NCBI GenBank assembly: GCA_037903475.1
Contig: JBAJFG010000240.1
Coordinates: forward strand, 682,001 to 746,000
Length of the DNA stretch: 64,000 bases
Direction of reading: 5' to 3'
From: Ancylostoma caninum
Lineage: Eukaryota; Nematoda; Chromadorea; Rhabditida; Ancylostomatidae
Shown here: piece after piece, positions 34,700 through 46,500 of the stretch
Layout: each line of letters begins with the position of its first letter
How positions within the stretch are numbered: the stretch's first letter is position 1
The notes under the pieces: model-generated
What the model saw: the letters and a program-made list of their open reading frames with translations, nothing else
Told to the model about the DNA's origin: nothing
Databases searched by the model: none
Translations under genes and position numbers: made by a program

Positions 34700-37600
34700 A
34701 TGATCGCAGATGATCATACCCGACCTCGAGCGGGTGCCGCCATCAGGAGGAGGTCGCCAGTATCGAAAAAGCGTGAAGGTATGATTACGCTTACGCTCAT
34801 CGTGATGTGATATGTTAGGTACAACATAACTAGTTTGTTGATTCTTGCCATATAGAAAAAAAAAACAGTGATCTCGTATGTTCACTGTCTAAAAAAGGAG
34901 TATGTGAGACCAATCACGTAGGTGATTCCTAGGTTCGCCATGGTGCATTAAATGCTTCTAATTGTAAGGCACCTATTCACATTTTTTTCCATGCTCTCAG
35001 ACCACTAGATCCCTAAGAATCGTTTGCAAGGGAATGGCAATTTTTGGTCATTTCTTCGCCAATTTTTCCAATCCTTTACCACTGTATGAGTTTTGTTATA
35101 CTTAAATGAGAGTCATGGTCATAGTTGATTAGCTAATTCTAGCCACATCGGCGAATAATTTGAAGTCTTGAGCAACCTGTATGTGAAAATCTGGGAAAGT
35201 GTTAAGAAAACGGTTGAGGATCAGACGGAGAGCATTTCATTTCACTCGCTTTCTCGTCTGTCTCCCTGAATTTCACGGATGTTCGGCTTTCTTCTTCCAA
35301 TACATCTCTAACCATGTGTATGCTGAAAGAGATCACGATTTTCTCGCTCACTTTAGCTCACTTAGCTCTTTTCTGAATCCGACTTTTAAAATTTTTCTCA
35401 TGATTTTTCTATCCCATTTACGCGGCCATGGCACTTCCTTCACTTCCAGAAATCCCAGGAGTGGAACGTTATGCCTGAGAAGGGCGGTGTGGCCGATATC
35501 TGGACAAATTGACCAATCGCAGTGCTGTGTCGCACCTCCCCTTCTACGCATAACGCTCTACACCTAAAATTTCACATGTTTTCCCGGAACTGCAGTTCAT
35601 CATTAAAAAATCGATTCAAACTTCAGGGCTTCAATACTGGTCGAAAATCCACGACAATGGGAACGAAGCCCTCTCTCAGAAGACGGAATATGCCTTGGTA
35701 AATTCTTGCAAGTTTTTGGAGAGTATAAACTTAGTGAACTCGCTCCTTGTAGGTCTACAGTAATGACTCTAGCGATTTGTACACCAACTCTACATACAGC
35801 CGCAGTAGCCGAGCAACAGTCGGGACGAGTGACAGGGAAGAGAGAATGGAAAAGGTGAGATTTTCCTCCGGGTCTTTTTTTTCTGGTGGTGTTATTATAG
35901 AAAAACGTTTTCAGGTGACAGTCTCTGCTGACAGCTTCAAAAGGAGTTCGGAAGCGGCGAAAAGAGGCAGCAGAACACCTAGTGGAGGGCATTCTGAAGG
36001 TGAGTCTAAAAATGCGTGTAAAAATGTAGATGCGACTGTAAGATTTCCTTGTTTTTTCCTCTTGTTTCTTTTTCCTGAGATCTATACAATCCTTGCCTTC
36101 CTCCCCTGTCCAGCTTTATGCTATAAGCCTCGCGAATGTAAAAAAATTCCTGGATCGCACCCAAAATTCAAACACGAAACGGCACACGCCGGCTCAGCCG
36201 GATTTGTCCGGAGGAGGAACAGCTTCAATGTTGGTTTTCGCACGACGTCCTCTCGAGTGCTGCCGATTGTTTGCCGTCGATGCTTGTAACTTTCTCCTTC
36301 CCATCGATCGATTTCTACAAGATCCTCCTTCGTGAATGTTGTTTGGATTACTGGTTTCCGCGACTGGAGCTGGTGTATGTTATCCTTGATGACAAGTGCT
36401 GGAGCAATTGCTGACCTCGAATAAATCGGGGGAGAGGGGTTAGGTTCAGAAGGCACTAGCGGATAGGCAGACATAATAGATTGCAAGTAACAGAGGCTCA
36501 AATCAGGATCTTAAGAGTTTGAAGCTTGTGGGAATTTTTACTACTCGGGATTGTTTTGAATGAGATTGAAGGATGGGAATCCCACGATTAAGACATGCAT
36601 GTCCATGCAAAACATTGTATTTCAAAATCAATAGTTCTAGTCCGAGCAATGATCATATCCATGGAAAACCCATGCATACCTACGCAAAACCCATGCATAT
36701 CCATGCAGAACCCATGGGTTTCCGAATCTGATGCAAACGACTCTATACCTTGATCAAGCGATCAGGAAGACTGAAGAGCTTCCTCCTTGGAATGCCTCAC
36801 TTAGAAAAGGAGTGCTGTATTAGGAGTTTCTCGTTTTATGTGCTTTTTCTCGAAACAAGTATGTGGACCCCATGAACCATTCACACTATTTCTGAAGCCA
36901 TGATTAGCTTAGGAGTGGTTATTTGTGAACCCTTACACCATACCATGCACATGAAATCGCTCTTCACAATAGTGAAGAATGTTGGTCCTGCATTCTATGT
37001 CTTCCCACATTTGACAATTACTTTGGACCAAAAATATGGTATGAAAATTCCATTTGAAGAAAAGCATGGAGCTTTATCAGAACTGTATCAGAATCAGTAA
37101 ACTAAGAGATTATATATTTGGTTGATGTTAAAGTATTGCACCAACACTTATTTTTTGATCTAGAATTTCTTGGTCTTGAATTGAAATTCTCCAGAAATTG
37201 AATGTGGTCTAATTTTCTACCACTTCTCAACCATTGTATAAAAATTGGCAGACCAGGTTTCATCCACGAATAATAATAATGTTATGATTGTTTGGAAAAA
37301 TGAAAAATTAAGTGCAAGGTTTCCTCACCAACCTAATAGTAGGCCCTTATTGTTAGATTCTGCTGCTTTTACGGGACTTCGCTATTCACTCGTGCACTCA
37401 CCTCGCTGTCACTCCTTTGACAGCAGGAAGTGTGCGTCTACGTCACCACAAACATTCCTTCTCGAGCAAGCTTAACGAATTTTCTTCCCCATCAATGAAA
37501 TTATTTGAAATCGGAGGGTTGACTGGTCTACGAGAATTATCCCCTCCAACTGCCCACACAAAAATAATCTGGCTCAAATCCACTTCTTCATCAGTTCAAG

Positions 37601-40600
37601 AGCTCTTTTCGTTCTGACACCGTGTGCACAGTCACACCTTTTTGCACGGGACCTGGTGCCGGTCAAGAAAGTGGCTCAAATCATTTGTTCTCCTTTCTGT
37701 GGGCGTATGGTTTTGATTGATTCGAAAAGTGCCAGTATGTCTTGCTTTACCTTCACTCAATCCGGTTTTTTTCAGTACGTTCCTCTCCCACTATCCGGAA
37801 TATCCAATGTGACTAATTCACTCCTATATGTACTACATACATTGGTTTTACATCCAAATAGAATAATCCTCAAATACTTCTTCTTTTATAAAAGTAAATT
37901 TTAAATGGTTTCTCCTACTAAAACAATTGTTGCCCAGATTTCGTCGTCATGCCTTTTGCTCAGTGTTTTCATTGGATATTTTGGCACTGTGTACAAAAAA
38001 CGAATGAATAAACGTGTAAATGAATAGATAAATGAATATAAACTCAAAAAAAAATTAGTAAATTGTAACAGTTAAGTGGTATGGACGCGAAAATCTCCGT
38101 GGAGAAACAAGGAGCAAAAGGCACTGCAAGGGAATTTTGGCTGCAGCGGTTTTTTTTTTGAGGTGGTGTGACCCTGTAGCTTGTTGAGCAGGGGGGGGGG
38201 GGCCCACTAGTCATTTATTTTATGATTATTCAGGATTGAGCAGGGGTTCTGAAAGTGAACAGTCATGCCGTTAATTCTTTGTAAGCAGATATCTTGAAAT
38301 CGGTCGCACGAATTCCAGGACTGCGTATCCCGATTTCCTGGCCCTGCTCACTACTTGCTGGTCGAGTAATGCACTCTGCTGCGCCGAATATCAGGAGTTT
38401 CTGGGAGGCGAACATTGCTTTAGAAGAAGAAGAAAAGGTAATAGCAGCGTTCTTCTAGAACCTTGGCCTGGACCTTGCTTTTTAAACATCGCCTTCAAGA
38501 GACATGCTCTACGTTCTGCTCCTGCGAAGCCGTACAGCTTCCCAAAGTGGCGTTCCACAGATGCTCTGTCTGCCTCTCTGGTCGCTTCCAATAGTGTAGA
38601 TGTTCCACAAGACAGCGTGATTCCTGAGAGAAGGCTACAGAAGATGAGGGAAACTGATCGAAAGGCGGTATTACAGAAGGTAGCCCTTCCTTCAGAAGGA
38701 TCCACTGGAAATAAAGCGGTTCGCAGGCTAGAAGCGTATAATTGCAGGCTCTGATTCACGAGCAAGCAGAACCTCCACGAAGAATTCACAAGGGTAAAAG
38801 CCTTGATTCACTCGTCATGCAGCTTGACTACCAGCCGTGGTAGGGAAAGATTTTCTAGCTTATCATTTATTTGCTGGGATTAGTGTCAATTTTTCCAAGA
38901 ATATTCATTTAGTTCCCCCTTATTCAGGTACGATCGCGACAAAATCAGAAACTCCGTGAGCAGGGAATCCATCGCAAATATTGCCGAAGCGAGAGAACGA
39001 TTTGAGCCTTCAACGCTTGGCAGAGGTGAGCAGCTTGTACCTATTTGCATATCTATACTAAAACTTGTATTAAACGAACACTAACACAATAGGGATGGTT
39101 TGTGAAGCAGTAGAACACCATTCTGGCAAGCTACGAGGGATACTAAAAACAGAAATGAATTTTCTGAGGAAAATATTTTTTCCTGAATATTCATGCATGA
39201 AATAAGCTTAATTGTGAAGATCTGCAAATATCCTTTCAGTTTAAATACTACTCTACTCCTGCTCTTTTAACTTTTGACTAATTACAGTCCGGTCCGGCAG
39301 CCACTGCAAATGGGCGCCGGCGGGCGCCGGCCGCCGCCACCCTCCGGCGCCCCGGTATTAATGAGCTATAAATCACTCGAGCTTGGGAGAAAGCGAAGAA
39401 AAATACAATTTTAGTCCATAGTAGACAGGGTAGATAAGCCTAACCCTATGCTTAAGAATGGGTTTAAGGCTTAGGCTTAGGCTTCACAGGAGTGGCCCCA
39501 CCCAACTCCCTTTTCACCTAAATTTCTAAGATAAACTACGATAAGTGTAAGTGTAAGTAAGATTGGACACTATTTGTACGCTGCATCGCGTGCGCGCATA
39601 GCTCAGTGGGTTGAGCGAATGATCGACGTTGTGGTGGTCAGGGGATCGAATCCTGCCCTGTGCCCCGTTTTGCAAATACATATAGTATGCTGCCTACGAC
39701 TGCTGCAGTTATCTAACAAACTCCAACATAAAAAGTAGCCCGGATGGCTCAGTGGTTTGAGTGGCAGATTGCAATCTGTCCCTATCGCTGGTTCCACTCC
39801 GTTGGAGATCCAGAGTTAAGTATCGCAGTGTTTGGGGTTCACTGCTTGGAACGTCCCCCGTGATCTCCTTCGGGTAGTCCAGGAAGGCATCCGGCAACGT
39901 TTTGCATAAATTTCGAAGATAAACTACGATAAGTGTAAGTGTAAGTAATAGTGGGTGTGTATCATCGTGAGGGAAAATTGGGCGTTACCAGAGCACCATG
40001 ATGTAGCATAAAAAGATGAAATTATTAGTTAATATATCTGCTAACTTTTCACCTATATGGTGGGAAAGGTTTCCACTTTTCAGTTCGCAGACACTCTGGC
40101 CACTCTACTCAAACTGCACCAGCAGAATTCTCCTCCGTTAACGGAATGAATGAAGTAGCTCTCAGCCATGATCGCCATCTCTATGAGGTAGGTGCTGCAT
40201 TTTGAGACGAGTTTTTCTCCAAAAGCAGGTTTTTTTTCCAGGCAACAACAAATACTTACCATGTCGTCGATAACGGATATCAGCCTGAGTTTCATTCTAA
40301 TGGTATTTATGAAAAACCCCGTTTTTTTTTGCGGAACAGAAGCACATGTTACCAAATCTTTAGGTGCAGCCAGCTCCCACAAATACCCCACCAGACATGA
40401 ACGAGGATTTTCCCTTGAAGAGCAGCTGTTCATGTTGTACATGAAGCAGAATCCTGAAATAGTTTCAAGTAAGAAGAACAACAACTACGTTTTCCAAGTA
40501 ATGCGTGCTCATTGTGTTGTCCAGGTTTGGGCCTTGAGTACTCACCTTCCACTGGTAAGGCGATGGAAGAGTTGCCATGGAGAATGGTAGAGCTCCGGCT

Positions 40601-42341
40601 CGTCGATGGAGGCTCAGGGTCACCAGTGAGCCTTTCGATGCCTTTCTCTGACAACCAGGTGATAACCCTGCAATTGCTTGCAGGCGCTTTCTCAGTCACC
40701 ACGACCAGGGCGATTTCTGAAGAAATGCCAGACCGCTCCGTCAAATCACATCCGCAAGGGCGATGTCCCAGCAAAAGAGAATGACGAGAATCCACGCTTC
40801 GCTCATGGAGCAATGGTTTGTTGCAAAATCCTCCGACATTGTTTTTTGAAGTAGCTGTTATTGTTTTTCATATTTTGACTATTTTTTACTGCCTGCAGCT
40901 AACAATGTAAAGTCCTTACGCACAATCGGCGGAAAATTTTCGAGCGCGCCCAGCATGCGGCGCTTGCGCGACGCAGCCCTGTTGTGGCAGCGGTCCATAG
41001 TCGTTCGTCAGATTCTTGGCCCAGGTGAGTGTTTTCTTTCATTTTTTTCTTTGATTGAAGTTTATCTGAAGCTGTGAGGCCTGTGACTGACCGATATCGA
41101 CCGGACGGCCCCACATGCCTTATATTTTACACGTTTTAATCATGCATGCCCCAAATGCTTGTTTTTTTGCTTTTATGAGGCATGCGGGACCATTTGGTCG
41201 ACATCGGTCAGCCGCAAGCCTCTCACCTCCAGATAAACTTCAATCAAAGAAAAAAATGGAAGAAAACACTCACCTGGGCCAAAAATCTGACCGCTGCCAC
41301 AAGAGGACCCACCGCGCACGCGCCCCATGCTGGGCGCGCTCGAAAATTTTCCGCCGATTGCGCGTAAGGGCTTTACTTTTTAAATTTATTTACTGTTGCT
41401 CTCAAGCCAAATTAGACTTAACCTTAACAAACAAAACACTAATCATTAGAGAAGGAGAATTAATGACAAAGAAGCTACTATGGGAGGAAGACGAGAGGTA
41501 TCAGAAACGATTAATTATTCTTTTTTTTTCTAGGATAAGCGCTTTTCCACATGGTCAAAATATAAGGTGGGGTTTAAAAGAGTTGAAATTGTGCTTCTTA
41601 GTTGTCCGACAACTCGTGCTCAACACGTGACTCCAATCCCTTTTACACAGCTCTATGAAAATCAAGCCATAGGTTACCATACACCTCCCAACCTTTAGTT
41701 TTCACAGCCAGCAGAGAAACGAATTGGCTCACTTATCAAATATGAGATGATGCGACTCAAAGAACGCGAGGACGAATTGCGAAAATCGAGAAGAGATTTA
41801 GGCCTGCCTTCACTAGAGGTAAGTAACTGCAAAATTTTAGAGCTCACTATGAACGGATTCCTTTTTTTCTTTTGAGGAGACGATGGAGCTCTGGAAGCAA
41901 GGCAACTCCGATGGGCTTTCATATCGCTCAGCTGGAAGCTATGCTCGAATGAATGATGTGAGTGGATATGAGGCTGTACAGGAATAACTCTTTTCTTTTT
42001 TTAGTTGTTTTAGAACTACGTCGTTCTATTGCTCAAGGGTGTTCACTCATTCCCTTTCTCCTATTTTATCCACAAAATATTGTCAATCTTTTATCTACTT
42101 GGAAGCGCAATTTTTCATGGCTGACAAACAATAGTTGTGGAGAAAAAAAACTTATTTGATGCTCATTACTCTGCATAGAGATGGGTTGTATGCTCATTCT
42201 GCGTAGACTGGTTCGATTACAGCTCTGCGGACTACTTCAACTTCTTTTTCAAGAGCTTTTCTTTTCATTAACTATAGATGTTTTTTCTTTCCTACGGCTT
42301 TCTCTGATTTCGATATTTTGCAGGCTCTAAAGTCTGAATAG
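34700..42341 (+). CDS. AKAP2/MISP-like C-terminal domain protein, about 474 aa
   Basis: Fourteen exons with consistent phase: 34700-34778, 35627-35697, 35753-35854, 35915-35999, 38459-38679, 38748-38839, 38928-39025, 40084-40191, 40364-40468, 40525-40658, 40696-40815, 41708-41818, 41877-41957 and 42324-42341. An acceptor (GATTCCAG) abuts the ATG, suggesting spliced-leader addition. The N-terminal third is basic and Ser/Arg-rich. Residues about 320-405 are Pro/Ser-rich. Residues about 406-465 (MMRLKEREDELRKSRRDLG, LGLPSLEETMELWK) form a charged helix resembling the conserved C-terminal block of AKAP2 and MISP, which are cortical cytoskeleton or scaffold proteins. That assignment is tentative. 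The 2.46-kb intron after exon 4 holds coding-like sequence and may hide exons. The exon 40191/40364 junction uses a weak GTGCTG donor. Confidence 0.75.
35450..35567. repeat. Inverted-repeat element, family C, copy 1
   Basis: The ends are GGAGTGGAACGTTATGCCTG and the inverted form of GCATAACGCTCTACACC, with TTGACCAATCGCAG inside. It lies in the first intron of the AKAP2/MISP-like gene. Confidence 0.7.
36114..36474. other. Coding-like sequence on both strands inside an intron
   Basis: On the plus strand, after a CTGTCCAG acceptor, 36114-36215 reads coding-like sequence (NVKKFLDRTQNSNTKRHTPA). On the minus strand, 36474-36225 reads coding-like sequence from an ATG (VIKDNIHQLQSRKPVIQTTF, DLVEIDRWEGESYKHRRQTI). 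Neither has a clear partner donor. Either it is a small independent minus-strand gene exon, or an exon of the surrounding gene that has been inverted in the genome or assembly. Confidence 0.4.
36655..36722. repeat. Short degenerate tandem repeat
   Basis: Three to four copies of a roughly 22-bp unit around AAAACCCATGCATA lie in the large intron of the AKAP2/MISP-like gene. Confidence 0.7.
39519..39560. repeat. Orphan SINE tail
   Basis: GATAAACTACGATAAGTGTA with further GTGTAAGTA units is identical to the tail of the SINE that ends at 39950, so a 5'-truncated SINE copy lies just upstream of the full one. Confidence 0.7.
39592..39950 (+). mobile_element. tRNA-derived SINE with two tRNA-like heads
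   Basis: Head 1 (39592-39667) has an A-box-like TAGCTCAGTGG (39599-39609) and B-box-like GGATCGAATCC (39643-39653). Head 2 (39736-39808) has TGGCTCAGTGG (39745-39755) and GGTTCCACTCC (39790-39800). A unique body and a (GTGTAA)n-type tail follow to 39950. Neither head folds into a proper tRNA with mature ends, so these are RNA polymerase III promoter relics of a SINE rather than tRNA genes. It lies in an intron of the AKAP2/MISP-like gene in sense orientation. Confidence 0.75.
40908..41375. repeat. 468-bp foldback element
   Basis: Arms 40908-41118 and 41168-41375 are inverted complements for about 205 bp, with long identical stretches (AATCGGCGGAAAATTTTCGA; TTTGATTGAAGTTTATCTG). The ends read TAAAG...CTTTA, compatible with a TA target duplication as in Tc1/mariner-related MITEs. 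It sits in the 40815-41708 intron of the AKAP2/MISP-like gene. Confidence 0.9.
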
Positions 42342-43518
42342 CGAGAGAGATATCAAGTACCTTACCAATAATCATCTTTGTCACTCAATAATTGTTCCTC
42401 CCCCTCTCTCAAGTCTGCTATTTTTTTTTCTCTAGGTTCGAATCATTGCCGGGAGTGAACACTTACGTACTTATGAGCCTCAGGATTTTTCCGGCTATAC
42501 CAGGAATGTTGTGATAGTCACGCCGAAATAATAGATCGAGAATAAGGTCCATCACTACAATATAGGGCCAGAAAGAAGAGGTCTTGCAGTTTTTGCAATT
42601 GTACCTCTTTACGTAAGACCTAGTAGTTTTATTCACCACAACCTCCACTGAAATGTAGTAGTCTCCTCTGGCAGATGTCATCCATTTTTCTGATGCGATG
42701 ATTTTTTTTTGATGCGGGAATGCGGACGGGGAGTAGGAGGATGAACTGCTATGTACTTCTCCGCAGTTCATTTGAGAAATTCGGCAACTACTCTATGTTT
42801 ACTTTTGTTAGTGATTTAACTTTAAGATTGTCAATTATTCATTTACTATTTTAATTATGATTATTGCCGAGTTGAATCGTACTCTTTTTGATTTTGCAAA
42901 TAACATTTTTAGCCAAATAATCTACTAAAAATTTATAAATTAACTCCTTGAATAACAACTTAGACACAAAATAAGATGACAAAATAATTAAAATATGGGG
43001 ATCTTGTTCATTCAATCCAATTTATTGAATAATCTGTGTCGAGGTACAATCCTCTGAATCCCCCATCTGGATGGAGGTATGTAGGTAGAGGTAGTTATTT
43101 GTGGACTGCAGTCTATTTGGAATTGGAAACGAAAATCTTCTTTTCCATGTGCATATAAACCTTTTTGATACGCTCGAATGTTTTTTCTTGCAGTTCCCGG
43201 CAACGCAACTGCAGAGGAATTCCCAACCAAGCGAGCTCAGCTCAACGAACGGATCGTGGGACTACTAGCCGCAAGTGAATTAATAAGTAAATCAGTTTGT
43301 AATAGGTGTTCTGAAAGTTCTACTGTTCCTCCTGAAAGTCTTTTTATGCCTTTCGAACATGTAAAATAAATACAAAAACCTTCATTCATTCTGTAACGCA
43401 AAGCAACACACACGACTAGAGATGGGCGAGTAACAACAGCAAACCTCATAAAATCGTCATACAAACTCTGAACGATCAAAATAGATGGCAAGAAAGCACA
43501 GTAGTATCTTAGTTCATA
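42342..43518. other. Spacer between convergent genes
   Basis: It holds the 3' ends of the plus gene ending at 42341 and the minus gene ending at 43519. TTTATT at about 43021-43026 gives a minus-strand AATAAA, 490 nt past the minus-gene stop. The minus ORF 42463-42771 has no splice context and I do not support it. Confidence 0.4.
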
Positions 43519-46500
43519 TTAGACGGTGTATCTGAAGACAATGCCCTCGTCCTTGTAAAGCTCGACGTTTTTCGATGAGAAGTCGACTGTTTGGCGCGGA
43601 TAGTAACGTTCCACGTTGGATGTTGTGGTGACGATCTGGAACATGGGGATACGATTCTGAGGTGGGACAGTGCTTACAGAGATGATGGTAACTCAAGACG
43701 ATCCTCCGAGACTAATCCAGCACCAATTTACAGAAGGGGTTGAAACGCTAGTTTGGGTAAACTTGAAGACAAATTTTCCCCCTCTTCGTCATTTCATTAT
43801 CATTATTTCTATTTTTATTACAGTTAATATAGCCTTGTAACCCACGAAGCCGTACCTATCCTGAAATCTTCACAGTATTACAAAGGTAACGGATGACGTT
43901 ATTCCACCTATGTTTCAGTTTTCGTTTTTTTTTGGTGGACCCTGAGTATATAAATATAAATATAAATATAAATATAAATATAAATATAAATGAATAAATA
44001 AATAAATAAATAGAATAAATAAATAAATATCCGTGTTTTCGATGTCATATTCCAATTGGTTCTCTGGGAAATTTCTAGAAACCACGAGAAGAAACAATGA
44101 AACTTGGCAGCGTACCAAGTGGAAGCACACTATCGCCATAAACGAAGAAAATCCAAAAAAATCTGGAGCTGTTGTGACTAACCTGACTCTTCCCCAGTTT
44201 CGTATTACCCGGTACATCAGTAAGTGGTAGATTGACCTTATTTGGCGAAAAATTGAATGCTCCGACGTAAACCTGAAAAAAAGATATAGGAAAACATGCG
44301 AAATGAGGCATCAACACTGCTTTGGAGACTATACAATGAGGGGACAGAGCTACTTTAGCCAAATCACATCCTTTCTGGCCTAATCTGTGCTAGGAGGTAA
44401 AGGAAACGGTAGGAATAATTATGGTGAATGGGATAAATAAAGCTTACATTGCCAGTAGTAGCATTTTCAAAAACATCAAATCGCACAACGGTGAAGGCAC
44501 CATCGATCAGTCGACCCATCATCGTTTGTCCGGACATCAGAGCATCATCCCTCGTCCTCAACTTGCTCAGCTTTGAGAACATCTTCAATGAGGACTGCTC
44601 CTGGGAGTATTGACGCTGGAAAATGGCAATTTGGTGAGTGTGGAGTTAACTCGGACCTACACTGCAGTACATACCACCCAGTTGATGTTCTTGTAATCCG
44701 AGTTAACCGGCACTTTCGATGCACTAGAGAAGCCGGCGTTCTTCGTGTCGTCCCATTGCATTGCACCTCGTTGAGGAGGAACCTTAACGAGGAAATACAG
44801 TGAAAAAGGAAGCTTGGACATGTAGGGCTTGCTGTCTAAAGCTATGAAAAAGGGCTGACATCCACTGTCGTTCAAGCTGCTTATTATCAGTGCCTACTAT
44901 TTCAGACAAGGTTTATTGAGACAAAGAATTTGCATGTTTATCAGATAGGAAATCCATGTAAAGATTAAAAAACAACGATGAGATAAAAGTGACATTTGCA
45001 TAAATACTACCTGAGCGAGACTTCTGTAATTGTTAAACTTAAAAAAAAAGAAAATGAAATGAAAGGATTACGGTAGCATATATATCCTGCTGTAGACAAA
45101 TTTAGCTCAGAAGAAATTTTCATTCAAATCAAGCAGTTTCAATGAACCAACAAGAGAAATTTTCGTGAAAACTGAGTGCTCTTAAGCTGAAGTCTAATAC
45201 CCTGATTAATAAACCTGATCCAAATTTAGAGATCTGGGCCACATGCATCCCTGAGATTACCCGGAGTAAACTTATTAACATTCCCATAGATATGCTTTAT
45301 GGAAGAACTTTATTATCTCAAATTCACCCATTGCTGACACGGAAGCCGACATGTTTACCCTGGGTATTCCCAACAATGCATCCAGCAGGGGCCGTATCCA
45401 AGAACATATCCGTTGGAAACGAAATCCAGACGGAAATGTAACCGCGTAATGGCAACTTTCCCGATCCTGCGATCCAAGAACAATTTATCCAGTTTGGGAA
45501 CATACCCGTGTACGAGTTTTCCGTTTCAACGCAAAGATTCGAAAATGTTCGCTGCTCTGCGACTGGAGCAGGGTTTTGTTGACGCGTGGTTGAACTATAT
45601 CGAATCTTATAGGCTTGAAGATGACTTAATTTCGGGAATGGGTCAAATTTCTCAATTAGTTGCGCGCATATTCCCTACAATCGTGAAGTGAGGGCTCGTT
45701 CACATTTTTGAAAATGATGGAAAGTCATTCGTTATTCTTTCTCTAGAAACACCCACATTACTACTTGATCTGGAAAAGTTTCCTATTCTAGTATAAGAAG
45801 ATGCGTATGGGGTGTACACTTCTGCTTGGAAGTGTAAAACATCCCATACGAGAAGCGTCAGTTGAGTTTATAAGCGACATCCTCAAAAACTTGACTGAAG
45901 AGGTTATCGCAGATTAGTGTATCCCAGATTTGCAAATAGATGTGATATCATGGGTGCTTGCTCAAGGAGTGATCACCATTACAGTCATTAGCTAAGTTAC
46001 TGCTGAAATAACAAGAAAGTGTTTTTTTTATATTCCGTATACTAGTGCTTTTCTGCTAAGTGTTCCGCTCAAACAGCACTATCTCTCCATATGATGCGCA
46101 AAAAAAAACAACATTTTGGTCAATATGCTTAGCGTGAGGCAATCATTAGTAATGTGGACATGGGTTGCAGTCAAAATCATTAATCAATCATCATTCTTTA
46201 CCAAAATGCATTTCGTAGTTGCTAAAGCATCGCTTATTAGTAGAACGAGAACTTTCCACTGAGGAATTCTCTCATTTTTCCCATATATCCAGACGGTTTT
46301 CACGCGGATTAATATTTTTCCGTTGGGAGGAAAAGTTTCGGCGGACAAATTTTCTTGGATCGCAAGAAAATGCGGCCACGCCCACTTTTGCCGGTTTATC
46401 CCATTTAACCCATATTTCCAACTTTCTTGGATGCGGCCCCAGGCTCTGAGACCTATTCGCAGACTGGATCACGGCCAAATTGGTCCAGTGGTAGTGTTTT

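Noticed and set aside
37245..37617. Two overlapping plus ORFs in the large intron of the AKAP2/MISP-like gene
   Set aside because: They have plausible residues but no donor or acceptor in phase, and the flanking exons join without them.
38391..38789. 132-codon minus ORF
   Set aside because: It is antisense to two plus exons (38459-38679 and 38748-38839) that join neighbours in phase.
39592..39808. Two tRNA genes
   Set aside because: A and B boxes are present but acceptor and anticodon stems do not close. A shared body and tail identify a SINE.
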